58,015 nucleotides of DNA from Rhodoplanes roseus (GTDB lineage Bacteria > Pseudomonadota > Alphaproteobacteria > Rhizobiales > Xanthobacteraceae). The notes beneath the pieces were generated by a model, which saw nothing but the letters and a program-made list of their open reading frames with translations, was not told where the DNA came from and made no database searches. Positions within the stretch are counted from its first letter, which is position 1. The number at the start of each line of letters is the position of its first letter. Positions 16,970-26,244 of this stretch are shown here, in pieces. The DNA is taken from NCBI RefSeq assembly GCF_003258865.1, contig NZ_NPEX01000007.1, positions 1 through 58,015 on the forward strand. The letters run 5' to 3'. A program made the position numbers and the translations under genes.

Positions 16970-18241
16970 TCACGAGCGCCCTTGCCAGGACGGCATCGGC
17001 ACCACCGGCGCGGCGACGGCGAACTCGGGCGGCAGCACGACGGTCGGGGTGCGGTTGCGGTTCTGCACCACGGCGGCCTGGATGTTGTTGTTCTGGCCCT
17101 TCTCGTCGAACCGGATCGGACCGCCCGTCATCACGTGATCGGCGATGTCGGTCGCCTTGACGGCCTGCATCAGCGTCGGCCCGTCGGCCGTGCCGGCGCG
17201 CTTGAACGCGTTCGCTGCGATCATGATCGCCTCGAACGTGAAGCCGGCGTTGAAGCAGTCGACCTCGAACCGGTTGGCCGGATGCGCGGTCTTGAAGGCA
17301 GCGGCGAGCGCTCGGGTGATCGGCGACTTGGCATTGGCCCAGGGCAGATTGGTGATGTGGAAATCGGCCAGCGGCCCGAGCGCCTGGTAGAACTCCTCGT
17401 CGTAGAGACCAGGTGAGCCGGGCGAGATGATCGCCTTGGGCTCGAAACGCTGGCGCACCATGTCGCGCACCAGCTTGATGGCGTCGGAGGAGCGGGTGGT
17501 GACGAGCACCAGCTCCGGCGTCAGCGCGCGGATCTTGGTCACCTCGACGGCGAGATCCTGGGCCTTCGGATCGAAGGCGATCGAGTCGAGCAGCGGGAAC
17601 GGCATCTGGGCGGCCGGGAACAGCCGGTCCATGGCGGCGCGCTGCGCGGTGCCGAAGGTGTCGTTGGCGTGCACGAACACGGCGCTCTTGAACTGCACGC
17701 CGGTAGCGGACATCAGGTCCTTCAGCAGCCGCAGACCGCTGCTGACCACCATCACGTTGGTATGGAAGTTGCGCACCAGATAGCCGTAGCCCTGCTCGGT
17801 GAGCTGCGGCACCGCGCCGATATTGACGATCAGCGGCACCTTGCGCTGCTCGCAGATCTGGGCGATCGCCAGCGTCGCACCGGATTCGAAGGCGCCGACG
17901 ATGCACTGCGCACCCTCCGAGATCGCCCGCTCGGCCTGGGTCCGCGCCACGTCGACATTGGACTCCGAGTCGACATGCACGAGCTCGACCGCGTAGCCGA
18001 GATCGGACAGCACCTTCGGCGCCACCACGGCGCCGCGATGGCAGGCCTGGCCGGCGGCGGCGAACAGCCCCGAGCGCGGCAGCACGACGGCGATCTTCAG
18101 CGCCTTGGCCTGGGCCCGGACGACGGCGGGGGCGACCAGCACGGCGCCGGCCGCGGCGGCGCCGACCAGGACACGGCGACGGTTCGGCCGGAATCGACCG
18201 TCGGAAGGCGGGTCGTCGAATGACATGCGATCGAATGACAT
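16970..18241 (-). CDS. ABC transporter substrate-binding protein (LivK-like, Tat-exported), orphan
   Basis: A 423-residue Peripla_BP_6-type protein. The N-terminus carries NRRRVLVGAAAAGAVLVAPA, a twin-arginine signal with Ala-x-Ala cleavage near VVRAQA. The mature part opens LKIAVVLPRSGLFAAAGQAC. No permease or ATPase is adjacent, so it either serves a remote transporter or acts as a receptor. Two in-frame ATGs 15 bp apart (18241 and 18226) lie in a short direct repeat that encodes MSFDRMSFD. The outer one has a weak AGGATC upstream and is preferred. Ligand unknown; an amide, urea or amino acid is typical. Confidence 0.88.
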   Translation of the reverse strand: MSFDRMSFDDPPSDGRFRPNRRRVLVGAAAAGAVLVAPAVVRAQAKALKIAVVLPRSGLFAAAGQACHRGAVVAPKVLSDLGYAVELVHVDSESNVDVARTQAERAISEGAQCIVGAFESGATLAIAQICEQRKVPLIVNIGAVPQLTEQGYGYLVRNFHTNVMVVSSGLRLLKDLMSATGVQFKSAVFVHANDTFGTAQRAAMDRLFPAAQMPFPLLDSIAFDPKAQDLAVEVTKIRALTPELVLVTTRSSDAIKLVRDMVRQRFEPKAIISPGSPGLYDEEFYQALGPLADFHITNLPWANAKSPITRALAAAFKTAHPANRFEVDCFNAGFTFEAIMIAANAFKRAGTADGPTLMQAVKATDIADHVMTGGPIRFDEKGQNNNIQAAVVQNRNRTPTVVLPPEFAVAAPVVPMPSWQGRS

Positions 18242-18519
18242 GGGACCAAGATCCTACTGAAGCATCGGCACGTGGAAATCCGACGCGGATTTAAAAGCCG
18301 CCTGCGAGAGTAGCAAGGGCGGAGGATTTTTGCGCGACGGGATGTTGAGCATCTGGGCGGGATCCGGCCCGGCCGGGCTCCCTCGCGGCCGGCCGACGAG
18401 CGCCCGTGGGGAAGAGTTCCGTTCGCCTCCCACTCTCCTGTAGGATCGTCGGGCACGGCCGGCCCGGGACCGGCACGGAGGCCGGCCGTCGTCGCCGGAC
18501 CGGCAAGGGGGAGAGCACG

Positions 18520-19860
18520 GTGGGACTGAGAGCGACATGGACCCGGATCGCCGCCCTGCTCCTGGCGGCGGTGGCGCTGGCGGGCCGGCCGGCCGCCGCC
18601 CTCGACATCCAGTTCTGGCACGGCATGCCGGGCGAGCTCGCCTATCCCCTGGAGGACATCGTCAACGGCTTCAACGCGTCGCAGCCCGACTACAAGATCG
18701 TGCCGGTGTTCAAAGGCCTCTACACCCAGACCATGATCGCGGCGCTGTTCGCGACCCGGATCGGCGAGCACCCGCCGATCGTGCAGATCGCCGAGGTCGG
18801 CACCGCGACCATGATGGCGACCCGCGAGTCCATCGTGCCGGTGCACGAGCTGATGAAGCAGGAGCGCGCGCCGTTCGATCCCGGCACCTACATCCCGACC
18901 GTCGCCGCCTACTACACCGACGCGGACGGCAAGATGCTGTCGTTCCCGTTCAACTCGTCGGTGCCGATCCTCTACTACAACAAGGACAAGTTCCAGGCGT
19001 CCGGGCTCGATCCGGAGAAGCCGCCGACGACCTGGCCGGAGCTCGAGGCGGCCGGCCGCAAGCTGCGGGCGTCCGGGCAGACCTGCGGATTCACCACCGA
19101 CTGGCCGTCCTGGATCAATGTCGAGAGCTTCTCGGCCATCCACAACCTGCCGGTCGCCACCCGCGGCAACGGGTTCGACGGCTTCGACGCCGAGCTCGCC
19201 ATCGACAATCCGCTGATGGTTCGCCACCTGGAGGCGCTGGTCGGATGGCAGAAGGCCGGCATCTACGTCTATGCCGGCCGCGCCACCCGGGCCGAGACCA
19301 AGTTCCTCGGCCGCGACTGCGCGATCTTTCTCGGCTCGTCGGCGTCCCGCGCCGAGATGTTCAACAACGCCAGCTTCCGGGTCGGCGTCGGCGCGCTGCC
19401 GTACTGGCCGGACGTGCGCGGGGCGCCGCGTCCGCCGATCCTCGGCGGCGGCAGCCTGTGGGTGCTGCGCGGCCGGCCGGACCAGGAATATGCGGGCGTG
19501 GCGAAGTTCTTCGCCTATCTGTCGCGGCCGGCCGTCCAGGCGCGCTGGCACCAGACGACCGGATACCTGCCGGTCAGCCGCGCCGCCTACGAGCTCGGCC
19601 GCAAGGACGGCTTCTACAAGCGCAATCCGGGTGCCGACATCCCGATCCGTCAGATCGGCTTCGATCCGCCGGCGCCGGGCCGCAAGGGCCTGCGCCTCGG
19701 CTCCTATGTGGTGATCCGCGACATCATCGAGGACGAGATGGAGAAGGCGCTGGCCGGCGACAAGACCCCGGCGGCGGCGCTCGGCTCGGCGGTGACGCGC
19801 GGCAATGCGGTGCTGCGCGAGTTCCAGGCCGGCACGATCAGCGCCTCCGGGGCCCGCTGA
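18520..19860 (+). CDS. ugpB: sn-glycerol 3-phosphate-type ABC transporter substrate-binding protein
   Basis: A 446-residue extracellular solute-binding protein of family 1. The signal peptide runs from the start to about AAALD; the mature protein opens with DIQFWHGMPGELAYPLEDIV, the UgpB-type WHxM/A-x-G motif. The GTG at 18520 is preferred because AAGGGGGAG lies just upstream and the signal peptide then has normal length. The protein would bind glycerol 3-phosphate or glycerophosphodiesters in the periplasm. No ugpA, ugpE or ugpC is present in the window, making this an isolated paralog. Confidence 0.9.
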   Translation: MGLRATWTRIAALLLAAVALAGRPAAALDIQFWHGMPGELAYPLEDIVNGFNASQPDYKIVPVFKGLYTQTMIAALFATRIGEHPPIVQIAEVGTATMMATRESIVPVHELMKQERAPFDPGTYIPTVAAYYTDADGKMLSFPFNSSVPILYYNKDKFQASGLDPEKPPTTWPELEAAGRKLRASGQTCGFTTDWPSWINVESFSAIHNLPVATRGNGFDGFDAELAIDNPLMVRHLEALVGWQKAGIYVYAGRATRAETKFLGRDCAIFLGSSASRAEMFNNASFRVGVGALPYWPDVRGAPRPPILGGGSLWVLRGRPDQEYAGVAKFFAYLSRPAVQARWHQTTGYLPVSRAAYELGRKDGFYKRNPGADIPIRQIGFDPPAPGRKGLRLGSYVVIRDIIEDEMEKALAGDKTPAAALGSAVTRGNAVLREFQAGTISASGAR

Positions 19861-20712
19861 TCACGCCGGGGCGGCCGATATGGCCGCGGCGCCTGTCGTC
19901 AGCCGGGCGACCGCCACATCGCCGTCGGCCTCGTAGTGGTTGACGCGCCGAATGGGCAGCGCCTCGCCGGATCGGACCGAGCTCACCTCGTCGACGGCAC
20001 CGCACCGCGTCAGCTCGGCGACGATGAAGTCCCGCTCGGTGTTGGTGTCGTCGTCGGTCGCATGGGTGATCTGGAAGGTCAGCCGGGTCAGCGACAGGCC
20101 GGTGTCCTTGGTCCCCGCCCCCACCCAGAGCACCCGGTCGGCCTCGGGCGGCCGGTCCGTGTTGAGCCAGAAATCGGCCGTCGCCATCGGCAGCTCGGCG
20201 CGGTCGAGGCTGAGCGCCCAGAACCGCACGTGGTGGCGCTTGCGCGGACTGTCGCCGATCGCCTTCTGGAAGCCGATGTCCTGGCCGCGGCCGAACAGAT
20301 GGAGCGTGCTGAACGGGGCCGTCGGATACGGGCGGTTCAGCACGAAGGACCGCGCCATCCGCCAGGAGCTCTCCAGCCCGAGCCGGTCGGCCTCGGCCCA
20401 GCCGGCGGACCCGAAGGCGGCGCGGAGCTGCGCCAGGGTGCCGACCAGGACGAGATTGACCGGGTCGCCGGGCAGCCCGTCGGCCGTCACGGTGAAGCTC
20501 GGGATGCTCTTGCGCTGGAGGATCTTCAGCCCCGTGCGCACGGCCCGCGGCAGGATCACATAGGCGGCCAGGCCGTAGGTGACGGCCACGGCGAGGGTCC
20601 AGGGCAGCCGCTGGTCGGCGGTGTCGAAGACGACGAAGACGATCAGCCAGACGCTGAGCACGCCCAGCCCCAGGACGAGCACCCGCTGCACCAGGCGGAT
20701 CAGCAGTCTCAA
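19861..20712 (-). CDS. LssY C-terminal domain membrane protein
   Basis: A 283-residue protein with two hydrophobic N-terminal segments (about residues 10-30 and 38-55) and a soluble LssY_C domain. The signature run is clear: DGLPGDPVNLVLVGT, AFGSAGWAEAD, LNRPYPTAPFSTLHLFGR and RKRHHVRFWAL. The domain is found alone and at the end of some PAP2/DedA-type membrane proteins; its biochemical role is unknown. The stop codon abuts the convergent ugpB stop with no gap. Confidence 0.85.
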   Translation of the reverse strand: MRLLIRLVQRVLVLGLGVLSVWLIVFVVFDTADQRLPWTLAVAVTYGLAAYVILPRAVRTGLKILQRKSIPSFTVTADGLPGDPVNLVLVGTLAQLRAAFGSAGWAEADRLGLESSWRMARSFVLNRPYPTAPFSTLHLFGRGQDIGFQKAIGDSPRKRHHVRFWALSLDRAELPMATADFWLNTDRPPEADRVLWVGAGTKDTGLSLTRLTFQITHATDDDTNTERDFIVAELTRCGAVDEVSSVRSGEALPIRRVNHYEADGDVAVARLTTGAAAISAAPA

Positions 20713-20907
20713 CGGTCAGGCTCCCGTGACGCCCCCCGGAACGGCCGCGGGCCGATTCGCCGAGGCTACCAGAACGGTACCATTCCGGGGAATCGGCCGG
20801 ATCGCCGGGGGGCGCCGGCCCCTGTTTGAAGCCCCCTCCCCGACTGTCACACGGCTGTCGTAGAGGGCCGGGACGGTGCGGCCCCCATCCTCCGGATCGG
20901 CAGCACC

Positions 20908-23265
20908 ATGAACTTCTCCCAGCGCTTCACCTTCTTGTTTTCGGCCCCGAGCTTCGATTCCGAGGATCTCGAAGGGCTGCGCATCCAGCAGATCGTCGGC
21001 GCCATCGAGCGGCTCGGCTTCCAGGTCGTCCGGGCCCGCCGGATCGAGGACGCGGAGATGGCCGTGAAGACCGACGCCGCCATCGGCTGCCTGGTGGTCG
21101 ATTGGGGCAAGAAGGGGCTCGAAGGCAAGACGGCGTCGCTGATCAACCTGATGCGGCGCCGCGGCCTGGAGACGCCGATCGTGCTGCTGGTGCGCCGAAA
21201 GCGCTTCGAGGACGTGCCGGTCGAGGTGCTCGACTTCATCGACGGCTACGTCTTTCTGGCCGAGGAGACGCCGGAGTTCATCGCCCGCAACCTGGTCAGC
21301 CGCCTGACCCAATACGCCGAGACGCTGAAGACACCCTTCTTCGGCGCCATGGTGGACTACGCCGAGGAGGGCAACCAGCTGTGGACCTGCCCGGGCCACA
21401 ACGGCGGCATCTTCTACAGCCGCAGCCCGATCGGCCGCATCTTCAAGGAGCATCTCGGCGAGGCCGTGTTCCGCGACGACCTCGACAATTCGGTGCTCGA
21501 GCTCGGCGACCTGCTCACCCACGAAGGCCCGGCCCTCCAGGCCCAGAAGGAAGCCGCCGCGATCTTCGGCGCCGAGCGGACCTACTTCGTCCTCAACGGG
21601 ACGTCGGCGTCCAACAAGATCGTGCTCGGGGCGCTGGTCGCCGACGGCGATCTCGTGCTGTTCGATCGCAACAACCACAAGGCCGCGCATCACGGCGCCC
21701 TGCTGCTCGGCGGCGGCATTCCGATCTTCCTGCCGACCGACCGGAACGCGCACGGACTGATCGGGCCGATCCACCCGGACGCCCTCGAGGAAGGCGCGAT
21801 CCGGGAGGCGATCCGGACGAATCCGCTGGTGACGGACACGCAGGCGTGGCGGCGCGAGCGGCCCTTCCGCGTGGCCGTGATCGAGCAATGTACCTATGAC
21901 GGCACCATCTACGACGCCCAGTTCATCCTGTCCCGCCTCGGCCCGCTCTGCGACTACATCCTGTTCGACGAGGCCTGGGCCGGCTTCATGAAGTTCCACC
22001 CGATCTATGCCGGCCGCTTCGCCATGGGCCTGCAGGAGCTGGGCGACAAGGCCCCCGGCATCATCGCCACGCAGTCGACCCACAAGCAGCTCGCGAGCTT
22101 CTCGCAAGGCTCGCAGATCCACATGAAGGACCGGCACATCCGCGGCCAGCGGCGGCGGGTCGAGCATCGGCGGTTCAACGAGAGCGTCCTGCAGCACGCC
22201 ACCACGTCGCCGTTCTATCCGCTGTTCGCGTCGATCGACGTCTGCGCCCAGATGATGAAAGGCCGGTCCGGCGAGGTTTTATGGGACGACACCATCCGGC
22301 TGGGCATCGAGCTGCGAAAGAAGCTGCGGGCGGTGCGGGCGGAATTCGAGCGCAAGGAGGCCGACCCGGCGCGCCGCTGGTTCTTCGATCCGTTCGTGCC
22401 GGACCGGGTGCGGCTGCCCGATGCCGCCTCCCCGGGCGGCGTGCACGAGGTGGCGTGGGAAAGCCTCGCGACCGATGCGCTCGCCGGCCACGCCCAGTTC
22501 TGGGAGCTGGCGCCCGGCGCCGCTTGGCACGGCTTCGCCCGCGTGGCGCCGGGCTTCGCCATCACCGATCCGAACAAGCTGACGCTGCTGACCCCCGGCT
22601 TCGACCGGGCGACGGGCGAATACCTGGCGCACGGCATCCCGGCCCCGATCGTCGCCCAGTATCTGCGCGAGAACCGCGTCGTGCCGGAGAAGAACGACCT
22701 CAACTCGCTGCTGTTCCTGCTCACGCCGGGGGTCGAGGCCAGCAAGGCCGGAACGCTGGTCAGCGCGCTCGTCGCCTTCAAGCGGCTGCACGACGACAAC
22801 GCGCTGCTCGACGGCGTGATGCCCGAGTTCGTGGCGGCGCGTCCGCACCGCTATCGCGGCGTCCGCCTGCGCGATCTCTGCACCGAGATGCACGCGTTCT
22901 TCCGCGCCGCCAATGTCAGCGCGTTGCAGAAGGCGCAGTTCACGGCGGAGCACCTGCCCAGCCCGGCCATGACGCCGTCAGAGGCAGCCCGCAACCTGGT
23001 GCGCAACAATGTCGATTACCTGCCGATCGGCGAGATCCACGGTCGGATCGCGACGACGCTGTTCGTCGTCTATCCGCCCGGCATCGCCACCATCGTGCCG
23101 GGCGAGCGGCTGGACGACCGGGCGCGTCCGATGATCGCCTATCTCGAGGCGTTCGAGCGCAGCGCCAACCTGTTCCCGGGCTTCGAGGCGGAGATCCAGG
23201 GCATCTATCGCGAGGTCGATGCCGCGGGCGCGATCCGCTTCCACACCTATGTGGTCCGCGAGTGA
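20908..23265 (+). CDS. Orn/Lys/Arg decarboxylase, PLP-dependent fold type I
   Basis: A 785-residue enzyme of the large bacterial basic amino-acid decarboxylase family. Residues 1-140 form the receiver-like wing domain, followed by the PLP domain with CPGHNGG at 161-167, GTSASNKIV, D354 in LFDEAWAG and the Schiff-base Lys K393 in ATQSTHKQ. The C-terminal domain ends in PGIATIVPGER. It would decarboxylate ornithine, lysine or arginine to a polyamine precursor in the cytoplasm; sequence alone does not fix the substrate. No amino-acid/polyamine antiporter is adjacent, which argues against an acid-resistance pair. A GNAT acetyltransferase follows after 46 bp. Confidence 0.9.
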   Translation: MNFSQRFTFLFSAPSFDSEDLEGLRIQQIVGAIERLGFQVVRARRIEDAEMAVKTDAAIGCLVVDWGKKGLEGKTASLINLMRRRGLETPIVLLVRRKRFEDVPVEVLDFIDGYVFLAEETPEFIARNLVSRLTQYAETLKTPFFGAMVDYAEEGNQLWTCPGHNGGIFYSRSPIGRIFKEHLGEAVFRDDLDNSVLELGDLLTHEGPALQAQKEAAAIFGAERTYFVLNGTSASNKIVLGALVADGDLVLFDRNNHKAAHHGALLLGGGIPIFLPTDRNAHGLIGPIHPDALEEGAIREAIRTNPLVTDTQAWRRERPFRVAVIEQCTYDGTIYDAQFILSRLGPLCDYILFDEAWAGFMKFHPIYAGRFAMGLQELGDKAPGIIATQSTHKQLASFSQGSQIHMKDRHIRGQRRRVEHRRFNESVLQHATTSPFYPLFASIDVCAQMMKGRSGEVLWDDTIRLGIELRKKLRAVRAEFERKEADPARRWFFDPFVPDRVRLPDAASPGGVHEVAWESLATDALAGHAQFWELAPGAAWHGFARVAPGFAITDPNKLTLLTPGFDRATGEYLAHGIPAPIVAQYLRENRVVPEKNDLNSLLFLLTPGVEASKAGTLVSALVAFKRLHDDNALLDGVMPEFVAARPHRYRGVRLRDLCTEMHAFFRAANVSALQKAQFTAEHLPSPAMTPSEAARNLVRNNVDYLPIGEIHGRIATTLFVVYPPGIATIVPGERLDDRARPMIAYLEAFERSANLFPGFEAEIQGIYREVDAAGAIRFHTYVVRE

Positions 23266-23311
23266 CGACGCCGGCCGGCGGCCGTCCCTCACGCGCGCGA
23301 CGGGAGAATTC

Positions 23312-23887
23312 ATGACCGTGATGTCCGACCAGACGCTGATCCGTCCCTCGATCGACGCCGACATCGAGACGATGCTGGCGATCTACCGGCACCACGTGCG
23401 GCGCGGCCTCGATCCGTCCTATCTGGGCGAGGACGGCGTGCTGCTGCCGGACGATCTGAAGCGCCGGCGGCGCAACATGCGCCGGCACCGGCTCCCGCAT
23501 CTGGTGGCGGAGCGCGGCGGGGTCGTGGTGGGCTACGCCTATGCGGTGCTGTTCCGCAAGCGGCCGGCCTATCGCTACACCGTCAAGCACTCGATCTACG
23601 TGCACCCGGACCATCTGCATTCGGGCGTCGGCAAGGTCCTGCTGCCGGCCCTGATCGACGCCTGCGCGGCGGCGGGTTATCGTCAGATCATCGCCTATGT
23701 CGATTCCGCCAACGCGCCGTCGCTCCGGCTGCACGAGCAATGCGGGTTTCGCCAGGTCGGCTACCTGCCCTCGGTCGGCTACAAGTTCGGCCACTGGACC
23801 GACGTCGTGATGGTGCAGCGCTCGCTCGGCGCCGGGGGCACGGCGCCGCCGGACGCGTGGCTCGCTCCGGCGCGGGACGACGACTAG
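23312..23887 (+). CDS. GNAT family N-acetyltransferase
   Basis: A 191-residue acetyltransferase resembling the phosphinothricin acetyltransferase branch. The opening IRPSIDADIETMLAIYRHHV, the HLVAERGGVVVGYAYA strand pair, SIYVHPDHLHSGVGKVLL (acetyl-CoA pyrophosphate loop) and the ANAPSLRLHEQCGFRQVG C-terminal element are all in place. GGGAGA precedes the ATG by about 6 bases. The position after the decarboxylase suggests a shared transcript and perhaps acetylation of its amine product, but the substrate is not known. Confidence 0.88.
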   Translation: MTVMSDQTLIRPSIDADIETMLAIYRHHVRRGLDPSYLGEDGVLLPDDLKRRRRNMRRHRLPHLVAERGGVVVGYAYAVLFRKRPAYRYTVKHSIYVHPDHLHSGVGKVLLPALIDACAAAGYRQIIAYVDSANAPSLRLHEQCGFRQVGYLPSVGYKFGHWTDVVMVQRSLGAGGTAPPDAWLAPARDDD

Positions 23888-23983
23888 GTCCGCGTCCGAA
23901 GTCGAGGCGCGACGGTCCGGTCACGCAGCGGCGCTGGTGGTCGAGCCGGCGGCGACATGCAGCGGGACGCGGAGCGACGCCGG

Positions 23984-24988
23984 TCAATGCTCCGGCCGGC
24001 AGATCTCGCCGCCGGCGACCGCCCGGACCGTCGCCACGACCAGCATCGCGATCACGGTGGCCAGCAGGGCATAGAGGGTGACGAAGATGCCGACCAGAAC
24101 CGACCCGCCGACCGCCTCGGCGAAGACGGCGGACGCCGTCGTGAGCGCCGCGAGCGGAAACGAGTAGGCCCACCAGGACAGCGCGAAGCTGATCTTCATC
24201 ATGCGACCGACCTGGGTGGCGACCAGCAGGAACAACCCGAGCGCGGCATAGAAGAAGAAGCGTGCGAGGGCGTCGATGATCCCGCCGTCGAGCTTGAAGT
24301 AGGCCAGGAATCCGATCGAGGGCGGAGCCACCAGGATCATCAGGGTCGGCAGCAGTCGCTCGGTCATCGGATCGTGAAAGATCAGCCGGTTGAACACCAG
24401 CGCCATCAGCACGATCCAGAACAGCACGCCGAACGAGAAGAAGAACCAGCAGACCTCGACATGGCCGAGCGGCACGCCGGCGAGCGGAACGATGATGTTC
24501 CCGACCGCCGGGATGAACCATGCCGGATTGAGGTGTGGCGGCTCGAACGGGCGATGTCCGATCCACACCGACAGGATCGACAGACTGAAGCCGAAATGCA
24601 GAACCGCCCCGAGCGTCCAGAGAATGCCGGCCGCCGTGCGGTCCACCGGCAGCGCCACCAGCGCGAGCAGCAGCAACGAGATGCTGACCGTCGGAAAGAA
24701 GCTCAGCCGGACCGGCTGGTGCCATTCCGCGACCACCGCATCCCAGTGACGCGCGATCTTGGCCAGATAGACGGCCGCGACCGCGACGAACAACAGCGCG
24801 GCGGCTGCACCCAATGTCAGGCTCGCGAGGTGGCCGGCTCCGAGCAGCAGCTCCAGCCGGTGCGTCGCCAGCGAGAGGCCGGCCGTGCCCATCACGGTGG
24901 CGAAGAAGCTGATCGGGAAGTTGGCGAGCCGGCTCGCCGTGGAGGTGGCGGCTGTCGCAGGCGCAATCGCGGTCGTGGCGTCGGTCAT
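23984..24988 (-). CDS. TDT/SLAC1 family transporter or anion channel
   Basis: A 334-residue integral membrane protein with about ten hydrophobic segments. RLANFPISFFATVMGTAGLS, LNPAWFIPAVGNIIVPLAG and KISFALSWWAYSFPLAAL are conserved positions of the TehA/SLAC1/C4-dicarboxylate TDT family. Such proteins conduct anions, export sulfite or confer tellurite resistance; which applies here cannot be told. The ATG at 24988 opens MTDATTAIAPATAATSTAS and puts the first membrane helix at about residue 20. Confidence 0.9.
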   Translation of the reverse strand: MTDATTAIAPATAATSTASRLANFPISFFATVMGTAGLSLATHRLELLLGAGHLASLTLGAAAALLFVAVAAVYLAKIARHWDAVVAEWHQPVRLSFFPTVSISLLLLALVALPVDRTAAGILWTLGAVLHFGFSLSILSVWIGHRPFEPPHLNPAWFIPAVGNIIVPLAGVPLGHVEVCWFFFSFGVLFWIVLMALVFNRLIFHDPMTERLLPTLMILVAPPSIGFLAYFKLDGGIIDALARFFFYAALGLFLLVATQVGRMMKISFALSWWAYSFPLAALTTASAVFAEAVGGSVLVGIFVTLYALLATVIAMLVVATVRAVAGGEICRPEH

Positions 24989-25101
24989 CTCGTTCCTCGG
25001 GCCGGTCCGCCGCCAACGAGGTCCGGCGACTCGATGGCGGGCACGATAGGCCGACGGCGCGAGGCCGTCTGTGACGTCGTCACAGGGCGGCGGCGCCTCC
25101 C

Positions 25102-25755
25102 CTATCCACCGAAGGTCCAGCTCCGCGGCGCGGCGCTGCCGCCCCCCTTGAGGATCTGCTCGAGCAGGATCAGGGCGTCGGCCGTCATGTCGGCGTCCAG
25201 GAGCGCCCCGTGGCGGTCGTCGCGGGCACTGGCGTCGAGCGCCAGGCGGTCGCACATGGCGGTCAGCGAGGTCGAGGCGCCGGGGAAGATCTGCGCGTAG
25301 AGCCGCTGGGTGCACACGTAGCGCCCCGCCGCGTAGGCGCTCTCGCCCCAGGCGATCGCCTTCGCCCGGGCGAACTCGTAATCGAGAAAGCTCTTCTCGT
25401 TCTCGGAGGCGTGGGCGACGATCGGCGCCTCGCCGATGAAGTCACGCAGCTGCGGCAGGATCGCCGGAAACCGCGGAGCGTTCTTCAGGACGGCCGGCTT
25501 GATGCCGTGCACCTTGATGGCGGCCGGGTCGATCGGCGCATCGGGATTGACCAGGGTCCGCCACGTCTCGCCCTTGCGCCAGCCCGCACCGTCGCGCAGC
25601 AGCTCGACGAAGCCGACCTCGATCATGATGCCGGGCGCCCGCCAGCCGAGCGGCTGCTTGCGGATGAAGGCGACCTCCGGGGTGCGCTTGCCGGTGGTCT
25701 CCGCGTCGAAGGCGACCAGCCGGTCGTGCCCGTCCAGAAATCCCGGCGCATGCAT
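25102..25755 (-). CDS. DnaQ-like 3'-5' exonuclease (DEDDh)
   Basis: A 217-residue exonuclease-fold protein. Exo I is AFDAETTGKR, Exo II is HASENEKSFLD preceded by PIVAHA, and Exo III is DRHGALLDADMTAD with the His of the DEDDh class. It resembles the epsilon subunit of DNA polymerase III but has an insert after Exo I (RTPEVAFIRKQPLGW) that standard DnaQ lacks, so it is probably a paralog used in repair or RNA trimming. GGGAGGAC sits about 6 bases before the ATG. Confidence 0.85.
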   Translation of the reverse strand: MHAPGFLDGHDRLVAFDAETTGKRTPEVAFIRKQPLGWRAPGIMIEVGFVELLRDGAGWRKGETWRTLVNPDAPIDPAAIKVHGIKPAVLKNAPRFPAILPQLRDFIGEAPIVAHASENEKSFLDYEFARAKAIAWGESAYAAGRYVCTQRLYAQIFPGASTSLTAMCDRLALDASARDDRHGALLDADMTADALILLEQILKGGGSAAPRSWTFGG

Positions 25756-25952
25756 CGTGTGTCCTCCCGGCGCCGTGATGGACACGGGCCACGCCCTATC
25801 ATGGCCCAGGCGACCGGTTCGCGCATACCCCTCTGTTTCGCGGCGCCACCTCCATGAAACTCCGGATGGTCGGGGCCGAACCCGGAGCCTACGATCCCGG
25901 TTGTCACAAGGGACCGCCCGTCGCGTGCGGCCCGTCGATCCCGGAGGACGCC

Positions 25953-26231
25953 ATGAGCGCGGATCGGACACCCGGAACACTGGCCGGCCTCGCCGTCTTC
26001 CTCGGCAGCATCGGCGGCCTGTTCCTGATCGCCAGACTCACCCACGTCGCTTTCGCCGTCGCCAAGCACCCGGACCACGTGTCGGCGGCCGGTTGGTCGC
26101 AGGCCGGAATGATCGCGGCCGGGCTCGTGCTGGCCGCCGGGATCATCGCAGCGGCCCGGCTGCTGATCGTCGGGTGGCATCGCTCGCAGCACCACGAGCC
26201 GCTGCGGCACTATTCGGGCCGCGCGACCTGA
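25953..26231 (+). CDS. Small membrane protein with two predicted helices
   Basis: A 92-residue protein beginning MSADRTPGTLAG behind a strong GGAGG site (25943-25947). Two hydrophobic stretches, about residues 12-29 and 51-70, are separated by a short polar loop (HVAFAVAKHPDHVSAAGWS). The tail is polar and His-rich. No family is recognised. A longer in-frame reading from 25854 is possible, but its extra 33 residues are unlike a protein N-terminus. Confidence 0.65.
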   Translation: MSADRTPGTLAGLAVFLGSIGGLFLIARLTHVAFAVAKHPDHVSAAGWSQAGMIAAGLVLAAGIIAAARLLIVGWHRSQHHEPLRHYSGRAT

Positions 26232-26244
26232 CCACCACGGCAAC

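Noticed and set aside
16805-17000. Protein-like plus-strand string containing TVSVTDGGSTYIARVTADL
   Set aside because: No start, stop or ribosome site frames it, no family is recognised, and it runs into the 3' end of the opposite-strand binding-protein gene. A gene remnant is possible but not supportable.
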